Source of the DNA: Pseudomonas massiliensis
Lineage (GTDB): Bacteria > Pseudomonadota > Gammaproteobacteria > Pseudomonadales > Pseudomonadaceae
DNA length: 64,000 nucleotides
NCBI RefSeq assembly: GCF_000826105.1
Contig: NZ_CCYK01000006.1
Location: 124,001-188,000, forward strand
Direction: 5' to 3'
The notes beneath the pieces are model-generated. The model saw only the letters and a list, made by a program, of their open reading frames with translations. It had not been told where the DNA came from and did not search any database. Made by a program: the position numbers and the translations under genes. Shown here piece after piece: positions 26,273 through 35,938 of the stretch; position 1 is the stretch's first letter; every line of letters begins with the position of its first letter.

Positions 26273-27199
26273 ATGAGCACTTTCGCCCCACTCACTGCCT
26301 TGATGCAGCGATTCGCGCAACAGACGCCACTGCGCGCCAGCTCCCTGATCATCACCTTGTACGGTGACGCCATCGAGCCCCATGGCGGCACCGCATGGCT
26401 GGGCAGCCTGGCCGCCTTGCTGGAGCCAATGGGGATCAATGAACGCCTGGTGCGCACCTCGGTATTCCGCCTCGCCAAGGAGCAGTGGCTGACCGCCGAG
26501 AAGGTCGGGAGGCGCAGTTACTACAGCCTGACCGGCGTCGGCCGTCGCCGTTTCGAAACGGCCTTTCGCAAGGTCTATAGCGCTGGGTCGCCTGCCTGGG
26601 ACGGCAGCTGGCATCTGGTGATGCTGCCCAGGGCGACTCCGGAAAAACGCAGGCAGGTACGCGAGGAGCTGGAGTGGCAGGGTTATGGCCTGCTGGCCCA
26701 GGGCGTCATGGCCAGTCCGCGCGCCGAACGCACGGACCTTCTGGCCACCTTGCGCGAGCAAGGCGTGGAAGACGAAGCCATCGTATTCCGTACCGAAGCC
26801 CTCGACACCCTGGCGGCCAAGGCACTTCGCGTGCAGGTACGGGAAAGCTGGAACCTCGATGCCCTGGGCCAGCACTATGAGGAATTCCTGAGCCTGTTCC
26901 GGCCGCTTTGGGCGGCCATCAGGGAAGCGGTCGAACTGTCACCCCAGGAGTGCTTCCTAGCAAGGCTCTTGCTCATCCATGAGTATCGCAAGCTCGTGCT
27001 GCGCGACCCTGAATTGCCGGAGGCGCTGCTGCCCAGCGGCTGGGAAGGTCGGGCGGCGCGGCAGCTGTGCCGCAACCTGTACCGCGTGCTCTGCCCAGGC
27101 GCCGAACAATGGTTGAGCCAAGCCCTGGAAACCGCGGATGGCCCGGTCCCTGGGCCGATGGAGAGTTTTTTCCGCCGGTTCGGAGGCTTGGCCGACTAG
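26273..27199 (+). CDS. paaX: Phenylacetyl-CoA-responsive repressor PaaX
   Basis: A 308-residue GntR-like repressor of the paa genes, released by phenylacetyl-CoA. The N-terminal winged helix includes GINERLVRTSVFRLAKEQWLTAEKVGRRSYYSLT (residues about 47-80), followed by the PaaX central and C-terminal domains. The start at MSTFAPL has AGGAA six bases upstream and matches the family; the frame is open 28 codons further upstream into paaY. A TTATAGT sequence at about 26238 could be part of its own promoter. Confidence 0.94.
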   Translation: MSTFAPLTALMQRFAQQTPLRASSLIITLYGDAIEPHGGTAWLGSLAALLEPMGINERLVRTSVFRLAKEQWLTAEKVGRRSYYSLTGVGRRRFETAFRKVYSAGSPAWDGSWHLVMLPRATPEKRRQVREELEWQGYGLLAQGVMASPRAERTDLLATLREQGVEDEAIVFRTEALDTLAAKALRVQVRESWNLDALGQHYEEFLSLFRPLWAAIREAVELSPQECFLARLLLIHEYRKLVLRDPELPEALLPSGWEGRAARQLCRNLYRVLCPGAEQWLSQALETADGPVPGPMESFFRRFGGLAD

Positions 27200-27271
27200 T
27201 GGCCACCGGATAGGCGCGCTGACGTGGTTACCTTCGCCAGATCAGCGCCAAGCGTCTTCTGGCTTCACTCG

Positions 27272-28201
27272 TCAGGCTTGACCCTGGCTGTCTCCTTTTC
27301 CGCCCAGGCCGCGATGGATACCACGCTTGAGCGCACCGTTGATCAACCCCTTGGCCCGCTTGACGGTCACGCGGTTCCATTGGCGCAATGGCACCCCACG
27401 CAACAGTTGCCAGCTCATTTGCGGGTCCTGGCGAACGCCATACTTGAGGGCCTTGTTGATGACGGCCATGCGCGCAGCGGGCCACTGAGGATGGTCCCGA
27501 TAGGGCTCGATGGCCGCCAGATCGTGGTCCAGCTGCTGGCGATACTTGCGCGACAGACTCGCCGAATGTCGGCGGTAACGGGTGATGTACGCGGGCAAGC
27601 AGGCGATGCCGTAGCCGGCGTGAGCCAGGCGCAGGGTGATCTGGAAGTCCTGGATGCGAATGGCCGGGTCGTAGAAGTCCACTGCGCGCAGCGCCGCCAT
27701 GCGGTACATCGCTACCGGCGCGCCCACGGCCAGGGCCTGAGCCATCACATCGCAGAATCGATAGGTTTCGATGCCCTGGCATGCCTCTCGTTTGATTTCA
27801 GCACCCTGGGCATTGGTGTAGATCACTTTCCCGCCTACCAATCCCACCCCAGGGTGCTGATCTAGATAGGTCGAGCGCACCGCAATGGCCTCCGGCAGCA
27901 ATACGTCATCCGAATCCGGGGTGATGACATAGTCGCCCCTCGCCACGCTTAATCCGAGATTGAGCGCTGCGCTGACACCCTGATTCGCTTGCTGAAGCAA
28001 GGTGAAGCCCCACCGGCGCTGTAACGTTTCCAGCACCTGGAAGGTCTCATCTGTAGAGCCGTCGTCCACCACTATGACCTCATACGGCGGGTGGGTCTGC
28101 TCGTATACGGACTTCAACGCCGCCTCGACATAGGAAGCGGTGTTGTAGCAGGGCATCACCACGGATACCCGCGCGGCAGACGACGGGAAGGCGTCATTCA
28201 T
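27272..28201 (-). CDS. Family 2 glycosyltransferase
   Basis: A 309-residue inverting GT-A glycosyltransferase with SVVMPCYNTASYVEAAL at the N-terminus, VVDDGSTDETF (near residue 44) and the metal-binding TPDSDDVLLPEA (near 96). Such enzymes add sugars to LPS, capsule or other surface glycans; the acceptor is not evident. There is no membrane anchor. It overlaps the end of the frameshifted family 8 gene upstream by 8 bp, so the pair form one unit. The upstream ATG at 28246 is less likely than MNDAFP. Confidence 0.88.
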   Translation of the reverse strand: MNDAFPSSAARVSVVMPCYNTASYVEAALKSVYEQTHPPYEVIVVDDGSTDETFQVLETLQRRWGFTLLQQANQGVSAALNLGLSVARGDYVITPDSDDVLLPEAIAVRSTYLDQHPGVGLVGGKVIYTNAQGAEIKREACQGIETYRFCDVMAQALAVGAPVAMYRMAALRAVDFYDPAIRIQDFQITLRLAHAGYGIACLPAYITRYRRHSASLSRKYRQQLDHDLAAIEPYRDHPQWPAARMAVINKALKYGVRQDPQMSWQLLRGVPLRQWNRVTVKRAKGLINGALKRGIHRGLGGKGDSQGQA

Positions 28202-29302
28202 TGGAAAAGACCTTGTTGTACAGGCGGTAGATACGGTACTTCGCAAGCCAGAAACAACTGGCGACCCGCTTACCGTGGCGGGCGCAGTAGCGGGACATGG
28301 ACTTGAATTGCCTCAGCCGCCGGGGCGGCTCGTAAGGCTCGCTGCCCCAGGGCAGCAGTGCCCGGGCGGCACGGTAATGACAGGCCTGAGGCTGATCGCT
28401 CCAGACCTGCCATGGCTTGTCCACGCCGGTGTAATGGAGCAGCACGGTGTCCTGGGGAACTAGCGCCTGGCTTACACCAGCTGGCATTGGGTGTTGAAAG
28501 CCGGTGCGAGGTAGTGAACAGCGCCCTCCAGTACAATGTTGAGCGCGTCCTGATCCGGGTACTTGAGCTGGTGGTGGTGCGTGCCGATACAGGTCAGTAC
28601 TTTTTCAGTAACCCGCTGCTCGCGCCAACGCGCCAAAGGCATGAGCAATACGCCTGAATTGAAGTATCGCCCGGCCTGCAGATTCAGCGCTTGGACGCGC
28701 TCGGCGACCGCCAGGGGCTTGTCTTCGACCGCGGCAAGCAAGGCATCCTTGCCGTCGAAGGTGCTCCACAGAGCGGACAAGGGCTTTAGGCACACCACGT
28801 CGGCATCCAGGTAAAGCGCCTGGGCCTCGCCATGAAGCACATAGGGCGCGAGAAGCCGAAGATAGATCGAGACAGGAAAGACATGAGACGCGGGCAACTG
28901 CTTGAGCGCCTTCAATTCGACTTCGTGCAAACTGATAGCGCAGTCCAGGGACGCCATGAACCCTTCCAGACGTGAGAATTTTCCTTTGAGGTCGTCTGCC
29001 GTAATGAAGTGAAAGTGACATTGGCCCTTTGGCTGGTTGCGCAGTACTGTCGTTAGCGTGACCCAGGCATGCTCGAAGTAATTGGCATCGATGCCGAATA
29101 CAAGGTGATGCACCTGCGACTCTGAAGTTTGCGCCTCCGTTAGTCTATGGGTCGCGAACCTGAGGGATTTGGAGAGAGACGATGAATTGAACTGGAGCAC
29201 GCAACGACTGCTTGTTTGATTCAAGTGGTGGCCTTCGAGCCCAAGTGAGCAGACAGACACCTGGTACGTCCACGGTCGAGCAGCCCTGGACGGCTCTGCC
29301 AT
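28194..29302 (-). pseudogene. Family 8 glycosyltransferase, frameshifted
   Basis: The first part (28472-29302, 276 codons) has GT8 motifs HLVFGIDANYFEHA, YLDADVVCL (the DxD site), FNSGVLLMPL and YPDQDALNIVL, then stops at FNTQCQLV. The second part (28194-28487) in another frame resumes at VSQALVPQDT, followed by the GT8 sugar-binding motif LLHYTGVDKPW and the basic C-terminus of LPS-type GT8 enzymes. Together they give one complete protein, so a one-base deletion or a GT dinucleotide gain near 28475-28485 (CAGCTGGTGTAAGCC) has split it. No slippery run is present, so programmed shifting is unlikely; a sequencing error cannot be excluded. Confidence 0.8.
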
Positions 29303-29660
29303 AGCGCTCCAGCATGCGCGCGGATGCTATTGCATCTGGCTTGGGACGCTACCGCAGCGGCCGTCTCTGCGAAGATTTTCAGAATTATCTACGCTTGCCC
29401 GAGACGAGATGATAAAAGCCATTACTCTACGAAGTTAACCTTATTTGAATACTCCTTACACCTGCCCACCCTGCTTCAATCAAGAAGCCGTTAAATCAGG
29501 AGAGCCCGCAAAACTTACCCCAGGGCAGATAAATCCTCCAACCTTAAAGAAGTTACAATTTATTTTACAGAACGCTTCACCTTGTCGCCTGCCTACAGCC
29601 CAGGTTGGCACCGACAGGTTGGAAGCGGCTTCCTGCCGCTGTTTACTTCGCCCACTGAAG
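29303..29660. other. 358-bp AT-richer intergenic region
   Basis: No gene is supported. Base composition is clearly AT-richer than its neighbours around 29400-29580 (for example AATTTATTTTACAG at about 29558), as often seen beside acquired surface-glycan genes. It must contain the promoter of the glycosyltransferase pair. Confidence 0.5.
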
Positions 29661-30656
29661 TCAGCTAAAGCCACTTACTGCATGAGGCACGTACCGCGCC
29701 TCCAGCCGTCGTTGCTCCTCGGCGGTCAGCTCCAGGTTCAACGCCGCGATGGCGTCGTCCAGCTGGCTTGCCCGGGAAGCTCCCACGATCGGTGCCGATA
29801 CGCCTTGCTTGCCCAGTACCCAGGCCAAAGCGACCTGGGCCATGGGAACGCCTCGCTCCCTGGCAATCTGCTCCACGGCGTCGATCACCGGCACGTCCAG
29901 GGCCTCGCTGGCCTTGTAGAATGACTGACCGGAAAGGTCGGTACGAGTACGCTCGGTTTCCTGGCCCGCCGGCCGGGTGAGCCGACCGCGCGCCAGCGGG
30001 CTCCACGGCATCAGCCCTACGCCCTGGTCCAGGCACAGCGGAATCATTTCGCGCTCTTCTTCCCGGTACAACAGGTTCAGGTGGTTCTGCATGGACACAA
30101 AGCGGGACCAGCCGTTTTCCTTGGCCACCTGCTGGGCCTTGGCGAACTGCCAGGCGTACATGGAAGAGGCGCCCAGATACCTGGCCTTGCCAGCCTTTAC
30201 CACATCGTAGAGCGCCTCCATGGTTTCCTCGATAGGCGTGTGGTAGTCCCAGCGATGAATCTGGTACAGATCCACATAGTCCATCCCGAGACGTGTCAGG
30301 CTGGCGTCGATGTTCGCCATGATGGCTTTGCGCGAAAGCCCTTGCTCGTTCGGCCGGTTCGAGCCACCGAGCATGCTCGGGGAAAAGAATACCTTGGTAG
30401 CCACCACGATTTCGTCGCGGTGAGTGAATTCCTTCAAGACCTTGCCGAGGATCGATTCCGAGGTTCCCGCCGAATAGCTGTTGGCGGTATCGAAGAAATT
30501 GATCCCCTGCTCCACTGCATGGCGGATGATGGGGCGGCTATCTGCCTCGCCCAGGGTCCAGGAATGAGTGCCGGCCCCCGGCTCGCCAAAAGTCATGCAG
30601 CCCAGGCAAAGCCGCGAGATGTCCAGCCCGGTGGAACCTAGCTTGGTGAATGTCAT
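29661..30656 (-). CDS. Aldo/keto reductase (YajO-like)
   Basis: A 331-residue TIM-barrel NADPH-dependent oxidoreductase. The catalytic Asp and Tyr are in DTANSYSAG (near residue 57), Lys in VATKVF (near 88) and His in QIHRWDY (near 133). It resembles E. coli YajO throughout (RLCLGCMTFGEPG; APIVGASR near the C-terminus binds the cofactor phosphate). These enzymes reduce aldehydes and ketones; the physiological substrate is unknown. It seems monocistronic. Confidence 0.93.
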   Translation of the reverse strand: MTFTKLGSTGLDISRLCLGCMTFGEPGAGTHSWTLGEADSRPIIRHAVEQGINFFDTANSYSAGTSESILGKVLKEFTHRDEIVVATKVFFSPSMLGGSNRPNEQGLSRKAIMANIDASLTRLGMDYVDLYQIHRWDYHTPIEETMEALYDVVKAGKARYLGASSMYAWQFAKAQQVAKENGWSRFVSMQNHLNLLYREEEREMIPLCLDQGVGLMPWSPLARGRLTRPAGQETERTRTDLSGQSFYKASEALDVPVIDAVEQIARERGVPMAQVALAWVLGKQGVSAPIVGASRASQLDDAIAALNLELTAEEQRRLEARYVPHAVSGFS

Positions 30657-30736
30657 AACCGCTCCCGTTCAAGTCGAGTCCTGAGGGTAGCGCCCGAAGC
30701 TCCTGGACGCGAGCTGTCTTGACCCGACTGCGCGGA

Positions 30737-30952
30737 TCAGTCGCGCCGGCATAGCCGCACGTAGAGCGCCTCGACCTTTTCACGTGCCCAGGGGGTCTTG
30801 CGCAGGAACGCCAGGCTCGATTTGATGCTCGGATCGTTCTTGAAGCAGCGCACATCTACCTCCTTGGCCAACCCCGACCAGCCGTAGTGAGCCACCAGTT
30901 CGGTCAGCAGCTGTTGCAACGTGATGCCATGGAGCGGGTCTTTCTGGGTCAT
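30737..30952 (-). CDS. VF530 (DUF2132) family small DNA-binding-like protein
   Basis: A 71-residue protein matching the VF530 family: [21 protein letters not shown], then [22 protein letters not shown]. Family members bind DNA non-specifically in structural work, but their role is unknown. Length is full. It lies upstream of, and on the same strand as, the aldo/keto reductase, with an 80-bp gap. Confidence 0.9.
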   Translation of the reverse strand: MTQKDPLHGITLQQLLTELVAHYGWSGLAKEVDVRCFKNDPSIKSSLAFLRKTPWAREKVEALYVRLCRRD

Positions 30953-31016
30953 GAGCGTCGTTCGATGGAGAAAGCCGCCAGCTTACTGCATCGCATGCCC
31001 CCTGGCATTCACCTGG

Positions 31017-32057
31017 CTAGCGAGCCAGCATGACCCGGTCGCGGCCTTGCAGCTTGCCTTGGTACAGCGCCTGGTCTACGCGCTGTAAGACCCTGGCCAA
31101 CGCCTCGCGATCGCCGAACTCGGCCACGGCAAAGGTAGCCGTCACCGAGAAATCCAGCTCGGCACTGATCCGCCTCAGATGCTTGCGAATATGCTCGGCG
31201 GCCTCCTTTGCCTGGGCCAGCGGGGTATCGAACATCAACAGCACGAACTCTTCGCCACCCCAGCGCGCAGCCATGCCCCTCTCCCCTATCGTCTCCTCAA
31301 GTACCTTCGCCACCTGTTGCAGCACTCGATCACCGATCTCATGGCCGTGGCGATCATTGATCTGCTTGAAATGGTCTATATCCAGCAGCAGCAGGCTTAC
31401 CGCCCCCTGCGATGGCAGGTGACGCGCGGCCTGTGTCACCCGGCGCCGTGTGTAGAGATTGGTCAGGCTGTCACGGTTCGCGCTGTGGAACAGATGCAGT
31501 TGCATGGCCAGGGCATAGCGTTCGCTCAAGGTGGTTGCCTGCAGCAGCAGGCCAATGGCGATGACCACATTGACCATGCCGAAAGCCTCCAGTGAAACGG
31601 AGGAAAGCGCAGCCGCGCCTTGGCCCCATGAATCCCGCCAAGCGAAGCCGACAAGGGCCACTAGCACGATGGACGAACTCAAGAGCCCGCGCTTGACCGG
31701 GGCAGCCTGGAAGGAGAAGGCGATGATGGGCACAACACAGAACAGGTAGAAATAAAAGTTACTGGCCCACCCCAGTACCCAGGTCGCCAGTATCGCGTGC
31801 AAGATGATCTCAACGCTCATGACCAATCCGGCCATCTCGAAGGAGCCCTGCCTGATTGCCTTGAGACAGAACAGGTAAGCCAGCACGCTGAAGCTGTTGC
31901 CGACCAACAACGGCACGACCCCCAACGCAGCGAACGCCACCAACAACAGGACGTGGATGATGAACGCCATCACTACGATAGGCACGATGTGCTTCCAGAA
32001 TTGCTTCGTGGCGTGCTGCAGCACGTAGGCACGGTCGGTGTCGGACAGGCTGTCCAT
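31017..32057 (-). CDS. Membrane diguanylate cyclase (GGDEF)
   Basis: A 346-residue protein with about six membrane segments in residues 20-180 and a GGDEF domain at 185-345. The active site reads RWGGEEF near residue 268, and DIDHFKQINDRHGHEIGD is intact, so it should make cyclic di-GMP from GTP. The inhibitory RxxD site normally five residues before GGEEF is absent (GERG there), so product feedback through that site is unlikely. The membrane part resembles none of the named sensor domains I know. Two PilZ proteins elsewhere in the window are potential c-di-GMP readers. Confidence 0.92.
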   Translation of the reverse strand: MDSLSDTDRAYVLQHATKQFWKHIVPIVVMAFIIHVLLLVAFAALGVVPLLVGNSFSVLAYLFCLKAIRQGSFEMAGLVMSVEIILHAILATWVLGWASNFYFYLFCVVPIIAFSFQAAPVKRGLLSSSIVLVALVGFAWRDSWGQGAAALSSVSLEAFGMVNVVIAIGLLLQATTLSERYALAMQLHLFHSANRDSLTNLYTRRRVTQAARHLPSQGAVSLLLLDIDHFKQINDRHGHEIGDRVLQQVAKVLEETIGERGMAARWGGEEFVLLMFDTPLAQAKEAAEHIRKHLRRISAELDFSVTATFAVAEFGDREALARVLQRVDQALYQGKLQGRDRVMLAR

Positions 32058-32335
32058 GAAGGGTCTCGATAGGAAGCGGGAGCATGTGCGAAGTTATCGG
32101 CTCGATGGCGCAAGGCTTGAACCCTTGCTGTGGTGACCATCGCATTTCGAGTACCGATACGTCTGGAGCGCTAAATATTGTCGCGACATAACCGGCCGCT
32201 CCATGAATCCAGCCGGCGACACGAACCGTTCGTCAATGTTTTCAATCTCTGCCCAATCCGGTTGAACTCAAGCCAAGCCGCATCACTCAAGTACATAGCA
32301 GTCGCGGATAAGTGCTGACAGGTAATACTTTGAAG

Positions 32336-32779
32336 ATGGATGAAAAACCCACGCTCGAAGCTTCCATGACACTTCCGATATTGGAAGAAGTCGCTACGGT
32401 CTCCAAGCGGACAGTGCCTACCGGGCACGTTCGGCTGGAGAAGACCGTCGACGTTCAGACCCAGACGATCTCGGAGCCGCTTCGTCGTGAAGAGGCCGTC
32501 GTAGAGCGGGTTCCTGTTGGCACGGTGGTGGACCCTGTATCACCACCCCAGGTCAGGACTGAAAATGGCGTGACCATCATCCCTGTTCTGGAAGAAATGC
32601 TCTTCATTGAAAAGCGCCTTATCCTCAAGGAAGAACTGCATGTTCGGCACAGCGTCAGCGAAGTTGTCGAAACTCACACCATCGCCCTGAGAAAGGAAGA
32701 GGTGGTCGTGAATAGAAGTGAAGTTTCCGAGGCTCTCGGATCAACGCGAACGTCGCCTGATCGAAAAACTGAGCTCTGA
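32336..32779 (+). CDS. DUF2382 (YsnF/AvaK) protein
   Basis: A 147-residue protein made of two DUF2382-like halves: LPILEEVATVSKRTVPTGHVR followed by EPLRREEAVVERVPVG, then IIPVLEEMLFIEKRLILKEELHV with ALRKEEVVVNR. The domain is common in stress-related proteins such as YsnF; its biochemical role is unknown. The ATG at 32336 was chosen, but the ribosome-binding site is poor and a GTG at 32312 is possible. The next gene has the same domain, 29 bp downstream. Confidence 0.82.
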   Translation: MDEKPTLEASMTLPILEEVATVSKRTVPTGHVRLEKTVDVQTQTISEPLRREEAVVERVPVGTVVDPVSPPQVRTENGVTIIPVLEEMLFIEKRLILKEELHVRHSVSEVVETHTIALRKEEVVVNRSEVSEALGSTRTSPDRKTEL

Positions 32780-32808
32780 ATTATTCCTGACATACTTGCG
32801 AGGTATAT

Positions 32809-33735
32809 ATGAAACATACATTGGTTGCTGCCTTCGATGACCTGACCACCGCACAGGCGGCCAAAGCCAAGCTGCTGGCCCTCAACATTTCCGACAGCAA
32901 CATCACGCTGTCGGCGCCTCAGACTGAAACCGGCACTACCATGGGAAGCACCATGGCCACCGGCTCGGTACATGGCGACCGTCATGACGACTCCATGGGC
33001 GGCAAGATCAGTCACTTCTTCCATTCGCTGTTCGGCAGCGACGACGATGGCCAGCCTCATCGCTACGCCTCCGCCTACCCCGAGGCCTATCGCCGTGGCG
33101 CAACCCTGGTGACCGTCACTGCAGCCACCGATGAGGAAGCCGAGCGCATCGAATCCCTGCTCGAAGAGCAAAGGGCTATCGATATCGACGAGCGCAGCGC
33201 CAGCTGGACCGACGGCGCGCCCATGACTGCCCGTGCCGGTGAGGTTTCCCATCTGGCAGGCACTCATCAGGGCATCACCGCCACGGATACCACCGCCACC
33301 ACCGCTGACCTCTCTGGCCGTACCGCCATTCCGGTGATCGAGGAAGAGCTCCGTGTGGGCAAACGCGACATCAATACAGGCAAAGTACGTGTGGTCACCC
33401 GCGTGACCGAGCGTCCGGTGGAAGAAACCGTCAGCTTGCGTGAAGAGCACGCCAGCATCCAGCGCCGCCCCGTCGACCGCGCCGCTACCGCCGCTGACCT
33501 GCAAGCGTTCAAGGGAGGCAGCGTGGAAATCCAGGAAACCGCTCAGGAAGTGGTCGTGGATAAGTCCGCTCGCGTGGTCGAGGAAATCAGCGTAGGCAAG
33601 AAGGCTACCGAGCACACCGAAACCGTGCGCGACAAGGTACGTCGCACTGACGTGGACGTCCAGGAAACGCGCCAGAACCAACCGATCGGCGCTGCCGCTT
33701 CGGCTGAACGCAATACGCCTTTCAAAGACCGCTAA
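32809..33735 (+). CDS. General-stress-type protein with C-terminal DUF2382
   Basis: A 308-residue soluble protein. Residues 1-125 resemble the YflT/heat-induced stress domain (MKHTLVAAFDDLTTAQAAKAKL; GATLVTVTAATDEEAERI). Residues about 170-290 form the DUF2382 domain (IPVIEEELRVGKRDINTGKVRV, then RPVEETVSLREEHASIQRRPV). A flexible Thr/Ala-rich linker joins them. This is the YsnF layout. It likely acts with the shorter DUF2382 protein encoded just before it, in envelope or general stress, but no function is proven. Confidence 0.85.
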   Translation: MKHTLVAAFDDLTTAQAAKAKLLALNISDSNITLSAPQTETGTTMGSTMATGSVHGDRHDDSMGGKISHFFHSLFGSDDDGQPHRYASAYPEAYRRGATLVTVTAATDEEAERIESLLEEQRAIDIDERSASWTDGAPMTARAGEVSHLAGTHQGITATDTTATTADLSGRTAIPVIEEELRVGKRDINTGKVRVVTRVTERPVEETVSLREEHASIQRRPVDRAATAADLQAFKGGSVEIQETAQEVVVDKSARVVEEISVGKKATEHTETVRDKVRRTDVDVQETRQNQPIGAAASAERNTPFKDR

Positions 33736-33743
33736 GCACCGCC

Positions 33744-33779
33744 GCGGGGAGGCCAGCCTGCCAGGCTGGCGCCCCGCCT
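33744..33779. terminator. Strong GC hairpin between convergent genes
   Basis: GCCAGCC-TGCCA-GGCTGGC (33752-33770) is extended outward by GCGGGG/CCCCGC. There is no T-run, so this is either a Rho-assisted stop or an mRNA-end-stabilising hairpin serving the stress gene and the chemoreceptor gene. Confidence 0.5.
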
Positions 33780-33783
33780 GCCA

Positions 33784-35718
33784 TCAAGTCCGGAACCGTC
33801 CTACCAGGTCGTTGAGCTCTTCAGAAAGCGCGGTCAGGTGCGTGGCCTCATTGCGTGTCGCCTCCGCCAACTCGGAAACCCGCTGAGCATCCCCATGGAT
33901 GTCTCCGATATTGCGGTTGATGTCTTCCGCCACGTGGTGCTGCTCTTCCGCCGCCGTTGCGATCTGCGTACTCATGTCTCTGATTACATCCACCGATTCA
34001 CGGATGCGCTCGAAGCTGCCGCGGGCTTCACTGATGGCCTGCACCGTATCCCTGGACATGCGCAGGCTGGCCTCCATCTGCTCGCCCATGGCTTGGGTCC
34101 GGCGTGCCAGGTTGCCCAGGAGGGTATCGATCTCGCCCGTGGAATCGGCCGTCCGTCGCGCCAGCGCGCGCACTTCATCGGCGACGACAGCGAAGCCTCG
34201 CCCCTGGTCGCCGGCTCGTGCGGCTTCGATGGCAGCGTTGAGTGCCAACAGGTTGGTTTGCTCTGCAATAGAGCTGATGGTGCTCAGAATCGACTGGATA
34301 TCGCTGCTCTCCTGACGAAGCTGGCGCATCGCCTCGGCGGACACCTCGATTTCAGAACTCAGCCGCCCGACCCGCTCCACTGCCTGGTCGACTTGCAATT
34401 GCCCTTCACGGGCCTGGCGCTGGCCACTGTCGGCTGACTCCGCGGCCTGGCTGCAGGAACGCGCCACTTCGTTGGAGGTGGCCACCATTTCATGGAACGC
34501 CGTGGAAACCATATCCACCGCCGTGCGCTGGCGCTCGGCGGTCTGCGCCAACTCCTCGGCCACCTGAATCGATTCCCGGGATGATTGGTGGATGTGTCCC
34601 GAGGCCTGGCCGATGCGCTGGATCATGCTGCCGATAGCGCCCAGGAAGCGGTTGAACCAGCCTGCCAACTGAGCGGTTTCGTCCTTGCCGCGAACCTCCA
34701 GACGAGCGGACAGATCGCCTTCGCCCTGGGCAATGCCCTCCAGCCCTGTGGCGACGGCATGGATGGGCCGCACCAGGAGTCCGGCGAAGAGACTCCCGGC
34801 TCCAGCGAAAGCCAGGGCGAAAACGGCGGCGATCACCACGATCAACCATGTGAGGTTCACGGCGCTGTGCATGACTTCAGCCTTGGGCACCAGGCCAATG
34901 AAGCGCCAGCCCAGCTTGTCCGAAGGCCATATATTGGCCAGGTAGGCCTGGTCGTCGAGGGTGACCTGGGCCAGCCCCCGCTCGGCTTGGCCCAGGCTGA
35001 CATAGGCCTGGCCCAGTTCGGAAAGGTTCTTGAAATTGTGTTCCGGCTGCTTGGGGTCGACCAGGATGGTACCGTCGTTGTTTGCCAGGATGACATAGCC
35101 GTTGTCTCCGAGCTTGATCTGCTGGATCAGGTCGGTCAGCTGACGCAGGGACACATCGATGTTGACGACCGCGGCGGGGCTGCCGTCCTGACCGGGCAGG
35201 GTCCGCACCGTACTGACCAGCACTACCTTGTCCGCGGCCCAGTAATAGGGCGCGGTGCGCAAGGTCTGCCCCGGCTTGGCCAGAGCCGCCTGATACCAGG
35301 GGCGCTTGCGTGGGTCATAGTCACCGAGCTCGGAGTCCGGCTTGGAGGCGTAGCCACCGTCCGCGGCGCCAACGGATACATAGGCATAGGCGGGGTGCGT
35401 CTTGAGCAAAAGGTCGAGAACACCCAGTACCTGAGCGTCACGATCGCCTGGCCCTCCGCCGTTGGCCATGTAGCGCGTCAAATGCCCGGGAAGGTTTTGC
35501 AGCACCGGGCTGTTCGCCAGGAAAGCCACGTTCTGGTCGATGCCTTCGAAGAACAGTTGCATGGCGTTCTCCACTTGGCGGATCTCGCGGCTACTGGTGG
35601 TTTCGAACCCTGTCTGGGCCTCGCTGCGCAGGTTGTATACCACGACCGCGGCTACCAGGATCACCGGAAGGGCCGCGATGGTCGCGAAGGCTAGAACCAG
35701 CTTCTGTTTGATCTTCAT
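33784..35718 (-). CDS. Methyl-accepting chemotaxis protein with dCache-type sensor
   Basis: A 644-residue chemoreceptor: TM1 at residues about 8-28, a large periplasmic double-Cache-type region at 33-275, TM2 at about 283-305, a HAMP domain, and a cytoplasmic signalling domain with the conserved hairpin tip ([22 protein letters not shown]). The periplasmic part has Cache features ([30 protein letters not shown]). There is no C-terminal methylesterase-binding pentapeptide. Ligand unknown; amino or organic acids are usual for this class. GGAAG seven bases upstream sets the start. Confidence 0.94.
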   Translation of the reverse strand: MKIKQKLVLAFATIAALPVILVAAVVVYNLRSEAQTGFETTSSREIRQVENAMQLFFEGIDQNVAFLANSPVLQNLPGHLTRYMANGGGPGDRDAQVLGVLDLLLKTHPAYAYVSVGAADGGYASKPDSELGDYDPRKRPWYQAALAKPGQTLRTAPYYWAADKVVLVSTVRTLPGQDGSPAAVVNIDVSLRQLTDLIQQIKLGDNGYVILANNDGTILVDPKQPEHNFKNLSELGQAYVSLGQAERGLAQVTLDDQAYLANIWPSDKLGWRFIGLVPKAEVMHSAVNLTWLIVVIAAVFALAFAGAGSLFAGLLVRPIHAVATGLEGIAQGEGDLSARLEVRGKDETAQLAGWFNRFLGAIGSMIQRIGQASGHIHQSSRESIQVAEELAQTAERQRTAVDMVSTAFHEMVATSNEVARSCSQAAESADSGQRQAREGQLQVDQAVERVGRLSSEIEVSAEAMRQLRQESSDIQSILSTISSIAEQTNLLALNAAIEAARAGDQGRGFAVVADEVRALARRTADSTGEIDTLLGNLARRTQAMGEQMEASLRMSRDTVQAISEARGSFERIRESVDVIRDMSTQIATAAEEQHHVAEDINRNIGDIHGDAQRVSELAEATRNEATHLTALSEELNDLVGRFRT

Positions 35719-35938
35719 CAAGTGCTTCCCATGAACGCGACGACCCGAGGCCCCGCGGAAAACCAAGACTCGGCCGACTGTAATCGGGTTACAGGCCGGA
35801 CCGAGGCCGGCGATCAGCCCGCCTCGCCCTGACCTTCAATTGGCCGCTCGAAGTCAAAGCATAGGTAAGGACGGCAGAAAAGCGCGCTGATTTGCCAGCC
35901 GGCGCGTGACCACCACAGGGGTCAGAGGCTGCGCCTGG

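Noticed and set aside
32223..32252. GAACCG and TCTCTG spaced 17 bp, considered as an envelope-stress sigma (AlgU-type) promoter for the DUF2382 pair
   Set aside because: Only partial agreement with the consensus; chance match is likely without transcript data.
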